Shown here piece after piece: positions 16,338 to 23,002 of a DNA stretch of 23,002 nt; positions within the stretch are counted from its first letter, which is position 1; each line of letters begins with the position of its first letter. The position numbers and the translations under genes are program-made. Below the pieces are notes generated by a model, which ran no database searches, was not told the DNA's origin, and saw nothing but the letters and a program-made list of their open reading frames with translations. Source of the DNA: an uncultured Eubacteriales bacterium (GTDB lineage: Bacteria > Bacillota > Clostridia > Oscillospirales > Acutalibacteraceae); assembly GCA_900320235.1 (NCBI GenBank), contig ONRO01000244.1, positions 1 to 23,002 on the forward strand, given 5' to 3'.

Positions 16338-17753
16338 TTAATGTTTTATTTTGTGTGAATACTTATCTGCTCTTGTTGTATCTGTAATATTTAAAGGATA
16401 GTTTCCTGTAAAGCATGCATCACAGAAATCGAGTCTGCATTCCTTTGCAACTTCGTGCAAGCTTTCCGGGGAAAGGAAGCCAAGACTATCTGCCCCGATA
16501 TAACGGCAGATTTCATCATTAGTCATTCTTGAAGCAATAAGATCTTCTTTGGGTGTTGTATCACTTGTAAGATAGCATGGATTTATAAACATCGGAGATG
16601 CTATTCTCATATGAACTTCCTTTGCTCCGGCAGATTTCAAAAGCTCTACAATATGTTTACTTGTTGCACCCTTCAGAATGGAATCGTCAATTACTATTAC
16701 TCGTTTTCCTTCAACATTATGCTTGAGTGCATTAAGTTTTATCCTCATCAGATATTCATTATTCTTTTTTCTGTTATTGAACGCCCTGCCAATATATTTG
16801 TTTTTGATAAGGCCAGTCGCATATCTTATCCCGGATTCCATTGAATATCCGATTGCGGATTCAATACCGCAATCAGGAACACCACAGACAATATCAGCAT
16901 CAACAGGATGCTGCTGTGCAAGAAGCCTTCCTGCCCTCTGTCTGGCTTTAGCCACAGATACACCATCAATCACACTGTCAGGACGAGAGAAATATACATA
17001 TTCAAAAAGACAGAGAGCTGTTTTTTTGCTCTGAGCAAATTTATAACTATGTATACCTTGTTCATCAGCGACCAGCATTTCGCCCGGTTCAATATCCCGG
17101 ATAAATTCACCGCCAAGGCTATCGAATACACATGATTCTGATGCAAATACGAAGCTTTCTCCTATTTTACCAAAACAGAGAGGTCTTATTCCCATAGGAT
17201 CACGTACTGCAATAAGTTTGCTCGGAGACATTAGTACAATTGCATAAGCTCCGTTAAGTTTATTGACAGCTTCAATAACTGCATCCTCAATAGATACTGA
17301 ATTAATTCTTGCCCTTGCTATCAGATATGATATTATCTCTGTATCACCGTTTGACTGAAAAATAGCAGCTCCCTGGTTAAGCTCTTCACGAAGCTCGTGA
17401 AAATTTGTCAGGCATCCGTTCATACATATTGCAAGCTGACCCTTTATATATCTCATTACAAGAGGAGCAAGGTTTTCATGATCAACTGCCTCTCCGGAAG
17501 AATACTTAACATGACCCAGGGCAATATTACCTGTGCCAAGTCTGTTAAGTTCGGATTCCGGAAGAGCTTCAGGGATCATTCCATGATCCTTGTAATATAC
17601 CATTTTTCCGCCTTTATTTATGGCTATTCCAGCACCGATCTGACCTCTGTGCTGCAAGGCATAAAGTGCAAGATATGTTTCGTCAACAATGTTTATATCT
17701 TCGTCATTTTTATAAATGCCGAAAACTCCACATTCATCATGTAACTCAGACAT
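16338..17753 (-). CDS. purF: Amidophosphoribosyltransferase, divergent
   Basis: PurF makes phosphoribosylamine from PRPP and glutamine, the committed step. The 471-residue protein has the N-terminal nucleophile C8 after a 7-residue propeptide (MSELHDE), as in propeptide-type Bacillus PurF. It also has RDPMGIRPL, the PRPP motif VIVIDDSILKGAT (352-364), and four cysteines placed as the [4Fe-4S] ligands of that type (C248, C393, C444, C447). Several normally invariant residues differ. GHVRYST is GHVKYSS (K83 replaces the Arg that binds glutamine), NGNLTN is NGCLTN, and the flexible PRPP loop, usually RTFIxPTQxxR, reads RAFNNRKKNNEY. These changes are judged from memory of the family. Context still supports it as the working PurF of the operon. 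Confidence 0.93.
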   Translation of the reverse strand: MSELHDECGVFGIYKNDEDINIVDETYLALYALQHRGQIGAGIAINKGGKMVYYKDHGMIPEALPESELNRLGTGNIALGHVKYSSGEAVDHENLAPLVMRYIKGQLAICMNGCLTNFHELREELNQGAAIFQSNGDTEIISYLIARARINSVSIEDAVIEAVNKLNGAYAIVLMSPSKLIAVRDPMGIRPLCFGKIGESFVFASESCVFDSLGGEFIRDIEPGEMLVADEQGIHSYKFAQSKKTALCLFEYVYFSRPDSVIDGVSVAKARQRAGRLLAQQHPVDADIVCGVPDCGIESAIGYSMESGIRYATGLIKNKYIGRAFNNRKKNNEYLMRIKLNALKHNVEGKRVIVIDDSILKGATSKHIVELLKSAGAKEVHMRIASPMFINPCYLTSDTTPKEDLIASRMTNDEICRYIGADSLGFLSPESLHEVAKECRLDFCDACFTGNYPLNITDTTRADKYSHKIKH

Positions 17754-17789
17754 ATAATTCTCCTTTTTCCTACATTACTGTTTACAATA

Positions 17790-18299
17790 TCAGATCAGTT
17801 CCTTAACCTTAAGCTGAATTGCTTCATCCTTTTTTGCAACTCCGTTTTTCATGTTGATTTTTTCCTGAGCAAGCTTTTCAGCAAGAGTTTCATCGGAAAG
17901 TGCAAGCATCTGAACGGCCAGTATTGCAGCATTATCAGCTCCATCAATTGCTACTGTTGCAACCGGAATTCCCTTAGGCATCTGCACAGTTGCAAGCAAG
18001 GCATCAAGACCGTCAAGTGTTGAAGATTTTATAGGAATACCAATAACAGGTATTGTTGTATGAGCTGCAAGTACACCTGCAAGATGTGCTGCTTTTCCTG
18101 CTGCAGCGATAATAACACCAAAACCATTTGCTCTTGCATTTGCAGAAAACTCAGCTGCTTTTTCAGGAGTACGGTGTGCAGACATTATATGCACCTCAAA
18201 CGGAACTCCATACTGAGCAAGAGTTTTTACAGCACCTGATACTGTTGGAAAATCGCTGTCGCTGCCCATAATGACAGCCACCTTTTTTTGTTCAGACAT
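17790..18299 (-). CDS. purE: N5-CAIR mutase / AIR carboxylase catalytic subunit
   Basis: PurE moves a carboxyl group to form CAIR. The 169-residue protein carries the family marks: MGSDSDFPT, MSAHRTPE, AAAGKAAHLAGVLAAHT and QMPKGIPVATVAI. The first residue of the AGxAAHLPG loop region and its neighbour vary slightly (LAG in place of LPG). SAHRTP suggests the class I (PurK-dependent) type, but no purK is visible, so the class is not settled. It is the first gene of the purine operon, with AAGGAG before the ATG, and lies 36 nt before purF. Confidence 0.97.
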   Translation of the reverse strand: MSEQKKVAVIMGSDSDFPTVSGAVKTLAQYGVPFEVHIMSAHRTPEKAAEFSANARANGFGVIIAAAGKAAHLAGVLAAHTTIPVIGIPIKSSTLDGLDALLATVQMPKGIPVATVAIDGADNAAILAVQMLALSDETLAEKLAQEKINMKNGVAKKDEAIQLKVKELI

Positions 18300-18406
18300 A
18301 ATTTTTCTCTCCTTAGATCAAATCAGAATCATTGATTGCAAATCAACATATAAATATCGATATTACAATAAAATATTCCGTATACCATTTTACATTATAT
18401 AACCGA
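18300..18406 (-). promoter_or_regulatory. Leader of the purine operon with a small inverted repeat
   Basis: This stretch contains an inverted repeat, TTGATT-GCA-AATCAA (18332-18346), about 30 nt upstream of the purE start, plus AT-rich imperfect repeats around 18355-18385. I looked for a purine riboswitch aptamer and a Bacillus-type PurBox and saw neither. The repeat is a possible operator only. Confidence 0.25.
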
Positions 18407-18415
18407 AAAAAGCAA
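18387..18415 (-). promoter_or_regulatory. Candidate promoter of the purine operon
   Basis: On the minus strand TTGCTT (18410-18415) and TAAAAT (18387-18392) are separated by 17 nt. A perfect TATAAT also lies at 18394-18399 but has no -35 at proper spacing. The -35 candidate overlaps the preceding terminator, which is unusual. A promoter is needed here because the terminator separates purE from the SPFH gene. Confidence 0.35.
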
Positions 18416-18444
18416 GGTTAATTTCTTTATCAACCTTGCTTTTT
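18407..18444 (-). terminator. Terminator after the SPFH gene
   Basis: The arms AAAAAGCAAGGTT (18407-18419) and AACCTTGCTTTTT (18432-18444) pair perfectly over 13 bp around a 12-nt loop. Read on the minus strand it ends in a U run and lies 22 nt beyond the stop codon of the SPFH gene. A/T tracts flank both sides, so it could work in both directions. Confidence 0.88.
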
Positions 18445-18466
18445 GGGTAAGATTATTTAATTTTAT

Positions 18467-19507
18467 TTACTGAACATGCGGTGCATTCTGCTGAAGTGCC
18501 TGTCTTGCTTTTATCCTGAGTGCTTCCTGAGCCTGCGCGGGGTCAATTGTTTCAGGTGACTGCATATTCGGGATATTAACAGACTGTTTTGATTTTGGAG
18601 TATTGTCAAGATTTCCTTCAACTGCAAGCTCTTTAAGCGATGTTGCAAGACTTGCCATTGACTGTATCTCAGAAGGAATAATAATCTTTGTTGCTCTGCC
18701 GTCAGCTGCTTTTTCAAATGCCTCAAGGCTCTTGAGTGCGATTACCTTATCAGTCGGAGCAGCCTCATTCAACATACGCAGACTGTCTGCATATGCCTTC
18801 TGAACAGCGAGAATAGCCTCAGCTTCACCCTGTGCCTCACGGATTTTTGTCTCACGGATTGCATCTGCACGAAGAATTGCTGCTTCTTTATGACCTTCTG
18901 CAACAAGAATCTGACTTGTCTTTTCACCTTCAGCGTCAAGTATTCTTGCACGACGTTCACGCTCAGCCTTCATCTGCTTCTCCATTGCTACTTGTATCTC
19001 ACGAGGAGGAAGAATATTCTTAAGCTCAACGCGTTTTACTTTAATACCCCATGGATCTGTTGCTTCATCGAGTATTTCACGAATACGGGCATTTATATTG
19101 TCACGTGATGTAAGTGTGCTGTCGAGTTCAAGCTCACCTATGATATTACGAAGAGTTGTTGCACAAAGTGTTTCAATTGCCATGATCGGACTTTCAACGC
19201 CGTAGGTATAAAGTCTCGGATCTGTAATCTGATAATATACTACTGTATCTATCTTCATGGATACGTTATCTCGTGTGATAACAGACTGAGGCTCAAAATC
19301 TACGACCTGCTCTTTGAGTGAAACCTTTCTTGCAACTCTGTCCATAAAGGGAACTTTTACATGGATGCCATTGCCCCATATAGCGTAGAATGTACCAAAA
19401 CGCTCAATAACATATGCATTTGACTGCGGTACTACATTAATATTCTTAATGATAATAAGCAAAACTATTATTCCGATGATAATTAAAGCGATAATTCCAG
19501 GTTCCAT
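18467..19507 (-). CDS. SPFH/stomatin-like membrane protein (paraslipin, QmcA-like)
   Basis: This is predicted to be a membrane-anchored scaffold of the slipin type, thought to organise membrane microdomains or protease complexes. The 346-residue protein has one N-terminal membrane helix (about 4-20) followed by VVPQSNAYVIERFGTF, the start of the SPFH domain. The conserved VVYYQITDPRLYTYGVES and DPWGIKVKRVELKNILPP come next. A long Ala/Glu/Arg coiled coil (about 185-260) and a polar C-terminal tail complete it. GAGG lies 8 nt before the ATG. It is 31 nt after the NfeD partner, the usual pairing for this family. The specific cellular role is unknown. Confidence 0.92.
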   Translation of the reverse strand: MEPGIIALIIIGIIVLLIIIKNINVVPQSNAYVIERFGTFYAIWGNGIHVKVPFMDRVARKVSLKEQVVDFEPQSVITRDNVSMKIDTVVYYQITDPRLYTYGVESPIMAIETLCATTLRNIIGELELDSTLTSRDNINARIREILDEATDPWGIKVKRVELKNILPPREIQVAMEKQMKAERERRARILDAEGEKTSQILVAEGHKEAAILRADAIRETKIREAQGEAEAILAVQKAYADSLRMLNEAAPTDKVIALKSLEAFEKAADGRATKIIIPSEIQSMASLATSLKELAVEGNLDNTPKSKQSVNIPNMQSPETIDPAQAQEALRIKARQALQQNAPHVQ

Positions 19508-19538
19508 AAAACATACCTCATTTCCTAAACAATTTAAG

Positions 19539-19967
19539 TCAAATCACGGATACAATAAGCTTAACACCCTCGATGCGTTCAACTTTTACCGAAGATCCGA
19601 CATCCGGCATTGGTGAACCGTCTGTCACTGCTGACCAATCTGCACCTGCAACTGTGACCCTGAATACACCTGTTGACTTATCAACTATCTTAGTTACAAG
19701 TCCGGTCTTGCCAATATTCATATCAGCGTTTGTAGGTGTGTTTTTGATGTGCTTTGTCAGCTTTCTTACAAACGGGCGTGTAAGTGCAAGTGTAACAAAT
19801 GTTACGGAGAAGAATACTATTATCTGTATGTTATTATCTACACCGCAGATATCACAGATAAGTGAAGCTATGCCTCCGATTGCCGCCCATATCGTCACAA
19901 GCTGAACCTGAGTTACGATCTCGATAATAACTGCAATAACAATTACTATCAACCAAACTTCCAACAT
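19539..19967 (-). CDS. NfeD-family membrane protein, partner of the SPFH protein
   Basis: This is a short NfeD protein (142 residues) with two to three N-terminal membrane helices (about 3-20, 24-40 and 46-64). A soluble beta-rich domain follows (about 80-142), consistent with the OB-fold of YbbJ/YuaF-type proteins. The segment MNIGKTGLVTKIVDKSTGVF and the W in GADWSAV fit that domain. It lacks the ClpP-like protease domain of long NfeD proteins. It lies directly upstream of the stomatin-like gene, as is common. Its ribosome binding site sits in the loop of a hairpin (19971-19987), downstream of a long structured leader, which suggests post-transcriptional control. Confidence 0.9.
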   Translation of the reverse strand: MLEVWLIVIVIAVIIEIVTQVQLVTIWAAIGGIASLICDICGVDNNIQIIVFFSVTFVTLALTRPFVRKLTKHIKNTPTNADMNIGKTGLVTKIVDKSTGVFRVTVAGADWSAVTDGSPMPDVGSSVKVERIEGVKLIVSVI

Positions 19968-19970
19968 AAT

Positions 19971-19987
19971 TCAACACCTCCTGTTGA
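19971..19987 (-). promoter_or_regulatory. Hairpin presenting the nfeD ribosome binding site in its loop
   Basis: TCAACA and TGTTGA form a perfect 6-bp stem enclosing exactly GGAGG, the nfeD Shine-Dalgarno sequence, as a 5-nt loop. The ATG follows 3 nt after the stem. Such an arrangement could modulate ribosome access, or could be accidental. Confidence 0.5.
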
Positions 19988-20019
19988 CGATAACCCGAAA
20001 AGACCAGTAATCCTTCAAA

Positions 20020-20105
20020 AGCAAACGTTAACAATCCGCTTTGATTTCAGCTGAAATGATTCTTTCAGCTTACTCCTCTGACCCGATATCAGGCCATCAG
20101 ACAGG
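20020..20105 (-). ncRNA. Structured 5' leader of the nfeD-SPFH operon
   Basis: Between the promoter (20144-20172) and the nfeD start there are about 170 nt of leader with several hairpins. One is nested at 20075-20105, with an inner 6-bp stem GGCCTG/CGGGTC and outer TCT/AGA and CC/GG pairs. A perfect 8-bp hairpin lies at 20049-20070, AGCTGAAA/TTTCAGCT. It overlaps a 14-bp palindrome at 20044-20057, ATTTCAGCTGAAAT, so the two are mutually exclusive. A wobble-rich stem lies at 20020-20040. I cannot match this to a known riboswitch class. It is offered as a candidate cis-regulatory RNA, not an established one. Confidence 0.4.
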
Positions 20106-20143
20106 TTCGTTAAATCTTTGTCGATGTTTATCGTACTATGGTA

Positions 20144-20172
20144 ATCATACCATATTCCACAAAAAAAATCAA
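20144..20172 (-). promoter_or_regulatory. Extended -10 promoter of the nfeD-SPFH operon
   Basis: TTGATT (20167-20172) and TATGAT (20144-20149) are separated by 17 nt. The -10 box is preceded by TGG, giving an extended -10 element (TGnTATGAT). It is one of the best sigma-A promoter matches in the window, and its predicted start near 20137 leaves a long leader. The rest of the 314-base gap (19968-20281) up to ygiQ shows no gene. It shows no convincing ygiQ terminator either, only a 7-bp A/T stem. Confidence 0.65.
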
Positions 20173-20281
20173 TTATTATCGATCTTCATAATCACGAATT
20201 TACAAATTGCTAATAATTCGGAAATTATTTTTTAATTTATTACACTTGATGTCATACAGAAGTTTAATCAATTCAAAAAGG

Positions 20282-22252
20282 TCATTTAAATCGTTTCCTT
20301 CTCCTTGCCGCATTCTGCCTGGACTGTTTCCTTGCATTTTCTTGTATGCTGTCATATTTTTCAAAAGAAATACCATACTTCTTTTCAGCCTGTGATGAAG
20401 GACGCTTTTGTTTTTTATCTTTGTTTTTATCAGGCTTTCTGAAGGAACTATCATTATTATTTCTCGGCCGGATCAGACATTTCTTATCAAAGCCGATCAG
20501 ATCTGTTCTATGAGCTATTTCAAGTGCTTCATGTACAAGATCATAATTATTCGGATTCTTATATTGTATCAAAGCACGCTGCATTGCTTTTCTGTGAGGA
20601 TCATGTTCTACAAAAACAGGTTTCATAGTACGCGGATCAACTCCGGTATAATACATACAGGTTGAAATAGTTGAAGGAGTCGGATAAAAATCCTGAACCT
20701 GTTCAGGGCTCAGATGATTATCTCTCAGATACTCTGCAAGTTCAATCGCCTCTTTAAGAGTCGATCCAGGGTGTGATGACATAAGATACGGCACAAGGTA
20801 CTGAGGCTTTCCAAGTTTTTTGTTTATAGCTGCATATTTCTTGCAAAAAGCACGATACACGCTGTTTTCAGGTTTCCCAAGTGTTTTTAGAACTGTATCG
20901 GAAATATGCTCAGGAGCAACCTTGAGCTGACCGCTGATATGATGTTCACACATCTCTCTGAAAAACGTTTCATCAGGATCAGCCATAATATAATCAAATC
21001 TTATTCCTGATCGTATGAATACCTTCTTTACCCCGGGTAATTCCCTGAGCTTTCTCAATAGTTCAAGATAATCTTTGTGATCGACTTCAAGATTCGGACA
21101 GGGTTTCGGGAAAAGGCATTGTCTGTTTGTGCAAACTCCTCTTTTGAGCTGCTTCTGACAGGCAGGCTTCCTGAAATTTGCTGTCGGACCGCCGACATCA
21201 TGAATATAACCCTTGAAATCAGGATCATTTATCAGTATCTCAGCCTCATCCAGAATTGACCTGTGGCTTCTGACCTGAATGATCCGTCCCTGATGAAATG
21301 TAAGTGCACAGAAATTACATCCGCCGTAACATCCACGATTACTGATAAGACTGAATTTTACCTCTTTGATAGCGTCAATTCCGCCGTCTTTTTCATAAAC
21401 AGGATGATAATTCCTCATATAAGGCAAAGCATAGACACTATCCATTTCTTCTGTTGTAAGCGGCTTTGACATCGGATTCTGTACTACATATATTCCACCC
21501 TGATATGGTTCGACAAGACATTTTCCGGAGAACGCATCAGTATTACAATATTGTATGTAAAAGCTTCTTGCGTAATTCAGCTTATCTTCAATTAGTTCCT
21601 CATATGACGGAAGAGTAATATAGTCATACAGATCCTCAAGCTTTTTTGTTTTATAAACTGTTCCTTTGATAAATGTCAATTCCTCAACCGGAATACCACT
21701 GTTCAATGCATCAGCTATTTCGACTATTGATTTTTCTCCCATGCCATATGAAAGAATATCAGCCTGAGAATCAAGCAGAACTGAACGCTTAAGACAATCA
21801 TCCCAGTAGTCATAATGTGCCATACGTCTGAGACTTGCTTCTATTCCGCCGATTATTATCGGTTTGTTCCTGTACGTTCTTCTTATGAGGTTACCGTAAA
21901 CAACGGTTGCATGATCGGGTCGTTTTCCCATTACTCCGCCCGGAGTAAAAAAATCCTTTGAGCGGCGTTTTTTCGAAACAGAATAGTGATTCACCATAGA
22001 ATCCATATTTCCTGCCGAAACAAGAAAGCCGAGCCTTGGTTCGCCGAAAACATTTATGCTTTCCGGGTCCTTCCAGTCAGGCTGAGCAATTATCCCAATA
22101 CGATAGCCCTCCGCTTCAAGTATACGGCTTATTATTGCCGGACCGAACGAGGGATGATCTACATATGCATCACCGATAACATATGTAAAATCAACATGAT
22201 CCCAGCCTCTTTTTTCCATGTCCTTTTTATTGATTGGTAAAAAATCTTTCAT
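20282..22252 (-). CDS. ygiQ: YgiQ-family (UPF0313) radical SAM protein
   Basis: The N-terminal part (about 1-290) belongs to the YgiQ-specific domain and includes DAYVDHPSFGPAII and GGIEASLRRMAHYDYW. The radical SAM cluster motif C308-x3-C312-x2-C315 (CYGGCNFC) then follows, with the downstream core GQLKVAPEHISD and YLMSSHPGST typical of the family. The last 60 or so residues form a low-complexity Lys/Arg/Gln/Ser-rich tail ending RRRKRFK, which could bind nucleic acid. The substrate of YgiQ proteins is not known to me. The frame is open 15 codons further upstream, but AAGGAG lies just before the ATG at 22252 and the protein start MKDFLPINKKDMEKRGW is typical, giving 656 residues. It is probably transcribed on its own. 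Confidence 0.95.
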   Translation of the reverse strand: MKDFLPINKKDMEKRGWDHVDFTYVIGDAYVDHPSFGPAIISRILEAEGYRIGIIAQPDWKDPESINVFGEPRLGFLVSAGNMDSMVNHYSVSKKRRSKDFFTPGGVMGKRPDHATVVYGNLIRRTYRNKPIIIGGIEASLRRMAHYDYWDDCLKRSVLLDSQADILSYGMGEKSIVEIADALNSGIPVEELTFIKGTVYKTKKLEDLYDYITLPSYEELIEDKLNYARSFYIQYCNTDAFSGKCLVEPYQGGIYVVQNPMSKPLTTEEMDSVYALPYMRNYHPVYEKDGGIDAIKEVKFSLISNRGCYGGCNFCALTFHQGRIIQVRSHRSILDEAEILINDPDFKGYIHDVGGPTANFRKPACQKQLKRGVCTNRQCLFPKPCPNLEVDHKDYLELLRKLRELPGVKKVFIRSGIRFDYIMADPDETFFREMCEHHISGQLKVAPEHISDTVLKTLGKPENSVYRAFCKKYAAINKKLGKPQYLVPYLMSSHPGSTLKEAIELAEYLRDNHLSPEQVQDFYPTPSTISTCMYYTGVDPRTMKPVFVEHDPHRKAMQRALIQYKNPNNYDLVHEALEIAHRTDLIGFDKKCLIRPRNNNDSSFRKPDKNKDKKQKRPSSQAEKKYGISFEKYDSIQENARKQSRQNAARRRKRFK

Positions 22253-22268
22253 AGCTCTCCTTGTCTTT

Positions 22269-22297
22269 ATAAAACAATAGCTGATTGTAAAAGTCAA
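22269..22297 (-). promoter_or_regulatory. Candidate promoter of ygiQ
   Basis: TTGACT (22292-22297) matches the -35 consensus at five of six positions and is 17 nt from TTTTAT (22269-22274), a weak -10. TTTATA or TATAAA, 1-3 nt further on, are alternatives. It lies only about 17 nt before the ATG at 22252, so the leader would be very short. It overlaps the alternative upstream start of ygiQ, which argues for the later start. Confidence 0.4.
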
Positions 22298-22375
22298 AAA
22301 TGTTCTTATTATGCAGATTTTAATAATTACAATTTTACATCTTTTATCCGTTTTTTCAATGCTTTTTGGAGTTTT

Positions 22376-22416
22376 GCGAGGGTCCGCCCGCCTGCGGTTG
22401 GCGAACGACCTTTCGC
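22376..22416. repeat. GC-rich nested hairpin element between the Spx-like gene and ygiQ
   Basis: A 41-nt island rich in G+C interrupts otherwise AT-rich intergenic DNA. Read on the minus strand, outer GCGA/TCGC, middle GGTC/GACC and inner CGCC/GGCG pairs nest into one imperfect hairpin. It lies 33 nt after the stop codon of the Spx-like gene. Its composition and symmetry suggest a dispersed palindromic repeat (REP-like or MITE-like) that could also act as a transcript end. There is no U run directly after it, so it is not a classic terminator. Only one copy is in this window. Confidence 0.45.
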
Positions 22417-22448
22417 TGTTTTACAATCGGCAATATATAAAACAGTTA

Positions 22449-22802
22449 TTATTTCAAAAGCAGCTCTTCCCACTCTTTTTCCCGGAAGCCTGTCAGTACC
22501 TTATCCTTGCAGACTATTATGGGTCTTTTGACAAGCATACCGTCTGTGGATAAAAGTCTGAGCATTTCTTCCTCTGTCATTTCCGGAAGCCTGTCTTTCA
22601 GCTGCATTTCACGGTAAAGCATTCCGCTTGTATTGAAAAAACGCTTTATGGGAAGTCCGCTTTCCTCTTTCCATTTTTTCAGCTCATCATATGAAGGATT
22701 CTGATCCTTTATATGTCTGTCTGTATATTCGATATTATGATCGTCAAGCCATTTTTTTGCCTTCTTACAAGTCGTACATTTCGGATATTCAATAAATAAC
22801 AT
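22449..22802 (-). CDS. ArsC/Spx/YffB-family thioredoxin-fold protein
   Basis: The protein of 117 residues has the family layout. The N-terminal redox motif CTTC (C9, C12) in EYPKCTTCKKAKKWLDDHNI is followed by RHIKDQNPSYDEL. Near the end LVKRPIIV holds the conserved Arg and cis-Pro. The CxxC motif resembles Spx/MgsR regulators. Classical arsenate reductase ArsC has a single N-terminal Cys in a CGTS context, so arsenate reduction is not implied. The exact role (transcription regulator or small thiol reductase such as YffB) cannot be settled. The frame is open 15 codons further, but GGAG lies 8 nt before the ATG at 22802 and the family starts there. Confidence 0.88.
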   Translation of the reverse strand: MLFIEYPKCTTCKKAKKWLDDHNIEYTDRHIKDQNPSYDELKKWKEESGLPIKRFFNTSGMLYREMQLKDRLPEMTEEEMLRLLSTDGMLVKRPIIVCKDKVLTGFREKEWEELLLK

Positions 22803-22830
22803 TTTTCTCTCTCCTATCGTATACATAACC

Positions 22831-23002
22831 TTAACCAAAATATTCACCTAACTTAGTATTTGATGTCAAAGTCAAACCCTTACTTCGCAAATAATCATAA
22901 TCATTATCTTCAGCTACCCAATGAACTTTGATATCGTAACTATTTCCTAGTATTAAATATTCATCAAGTTCATTCTCAAGCTCAGTTAACCCTGCCCATT
23001 CA
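22831..23002 (-). CDS. 3' end of an unrecognised gene (partial)
   Basis: An uninterrupted frame enters from the right edge and runs 56 codons to a TAA at 22831-22833. It encodes an acidic C-terminus with segments such as LTELENELDEYLILGN and VHWVAEDNDYDYLRSKG. I do not recognise the family. The frame has no internal Met, so no start lies in the window. It ends 28 nt before the start of the Spx-like gene, too close for an obvious terminator, so the two may be cotranscribed. An open frame this short could be chance, but the residue composition looks protein-like. Confidence 0.6.
   Translation of the reverse strand, partial: EWAGLTELENELDEYLILGNSYDIKVHWVAEDNDYDYLRSKGLTLTSNTKLGEYFG

Noticed and set aside
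18300..18466. Purine riboswitch or PurBox before purE
   Set aside because: The leader lacks the conserved aptamer core and the CCGAA-type box; only small inverted repeats were seen.
20210..20281. Terminator after ygiQ
   Set aside because: Only a 7-bp pure A/T stem (AATAATT/AATTATT) is present, with no G+C pairs and no clear U run.
22449..22802. Arsenate reductase as a firm call
   Set aside because: The N-terminal motif is CTTC, closer to Spx/MgsR-like proteins than to ArsC, and no other ars genes are nearby.
1..23002. CRISPR array, tRNA, rRNA or prophage
   Set aside because: No regularly spaced direct repeats, cloverleaf-like genes, rRNA segments or phage genes were recognised on reading.

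Overview
All recognisable genes in this window lie on the minus strand. The sequence is AT-rich, most genes have GGAGG-type ribosome binding sites, and the content is a bacterial V/A-type ATPase operon plus purine genes that include a stand-alone PurO-like IMP cyclohydrolase. Together these suggest an anaerobic Firmicute of class Clostridia, probably Ruminococcus/Oscillospiraceae-like. The taxonomic call is inference from gene content and style; there is no rRNA to fix it.

Layout in transcription order, right to left. The right edge holds the 3' end of an unrecognised gene (22831-23002), a short Spx/ArsC-family thioredoxin-fold protein (22449-22802), a GC-rich hairpin element, and a YgiQ-type radical SAM protein (20282-22252). 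An extended -10 promoter and a structured leader of about 170 nt then precede an NfeD/SPFH (stomatin-like) membrane pair (19967-18467), closed by a strong terminator. Next is a seven-gene purine operon, purE-purF-purM-purN-purO-purH(AICARFT)-purD (18299-11395), closed by an 11-bp stem terminator. It is followed by a nine-gene V-type ATPase operon in the order H/G-I-K-E-C-F-A-B-D (11162-2334), the same order as ntpFIKECGABD of Enterococcus hirae. After its terminator come an IS66-derived transposase-like gene (2155-446), a terminator, a promoter and AT-rich palindromes, and the first 23 codons of a gene resembling NuoE/HndA-type [2Fe-2S] subunits (70-1).

How the genes work together. The purine operon covers PRPP amination (PurF), GAR synthesis (PurD), GAR formylation (PurN), AIR synthesis (PurM), AIR carboxylation (PurE) and the last two steps to IMP. 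Those last two steps are on two polypeptides instead of the usual fused PurH. PurL/Q/S, PurC, PurB and PurK are not in the window. The ATPase operon encodes a full rotary enzyme whose proteolipid carries the residues that bind Na+ in E. hirae NtpK, so a sodium pump is the best prediction.

Main points for a second look: the intact IS66-like reading frame that has lost most of its catalytic triad; the split PurH with an archaeal-type cyclohydrolase; four TTG starts in one ATPase operon; a divergent PurF; and the nfeD leader, whose Shine-Dalgarno sequence sits in the loop of a perfect 6-bp hairpin. I found no convincing wholly new system. The window is mostly core metabolism with a few unusual details.
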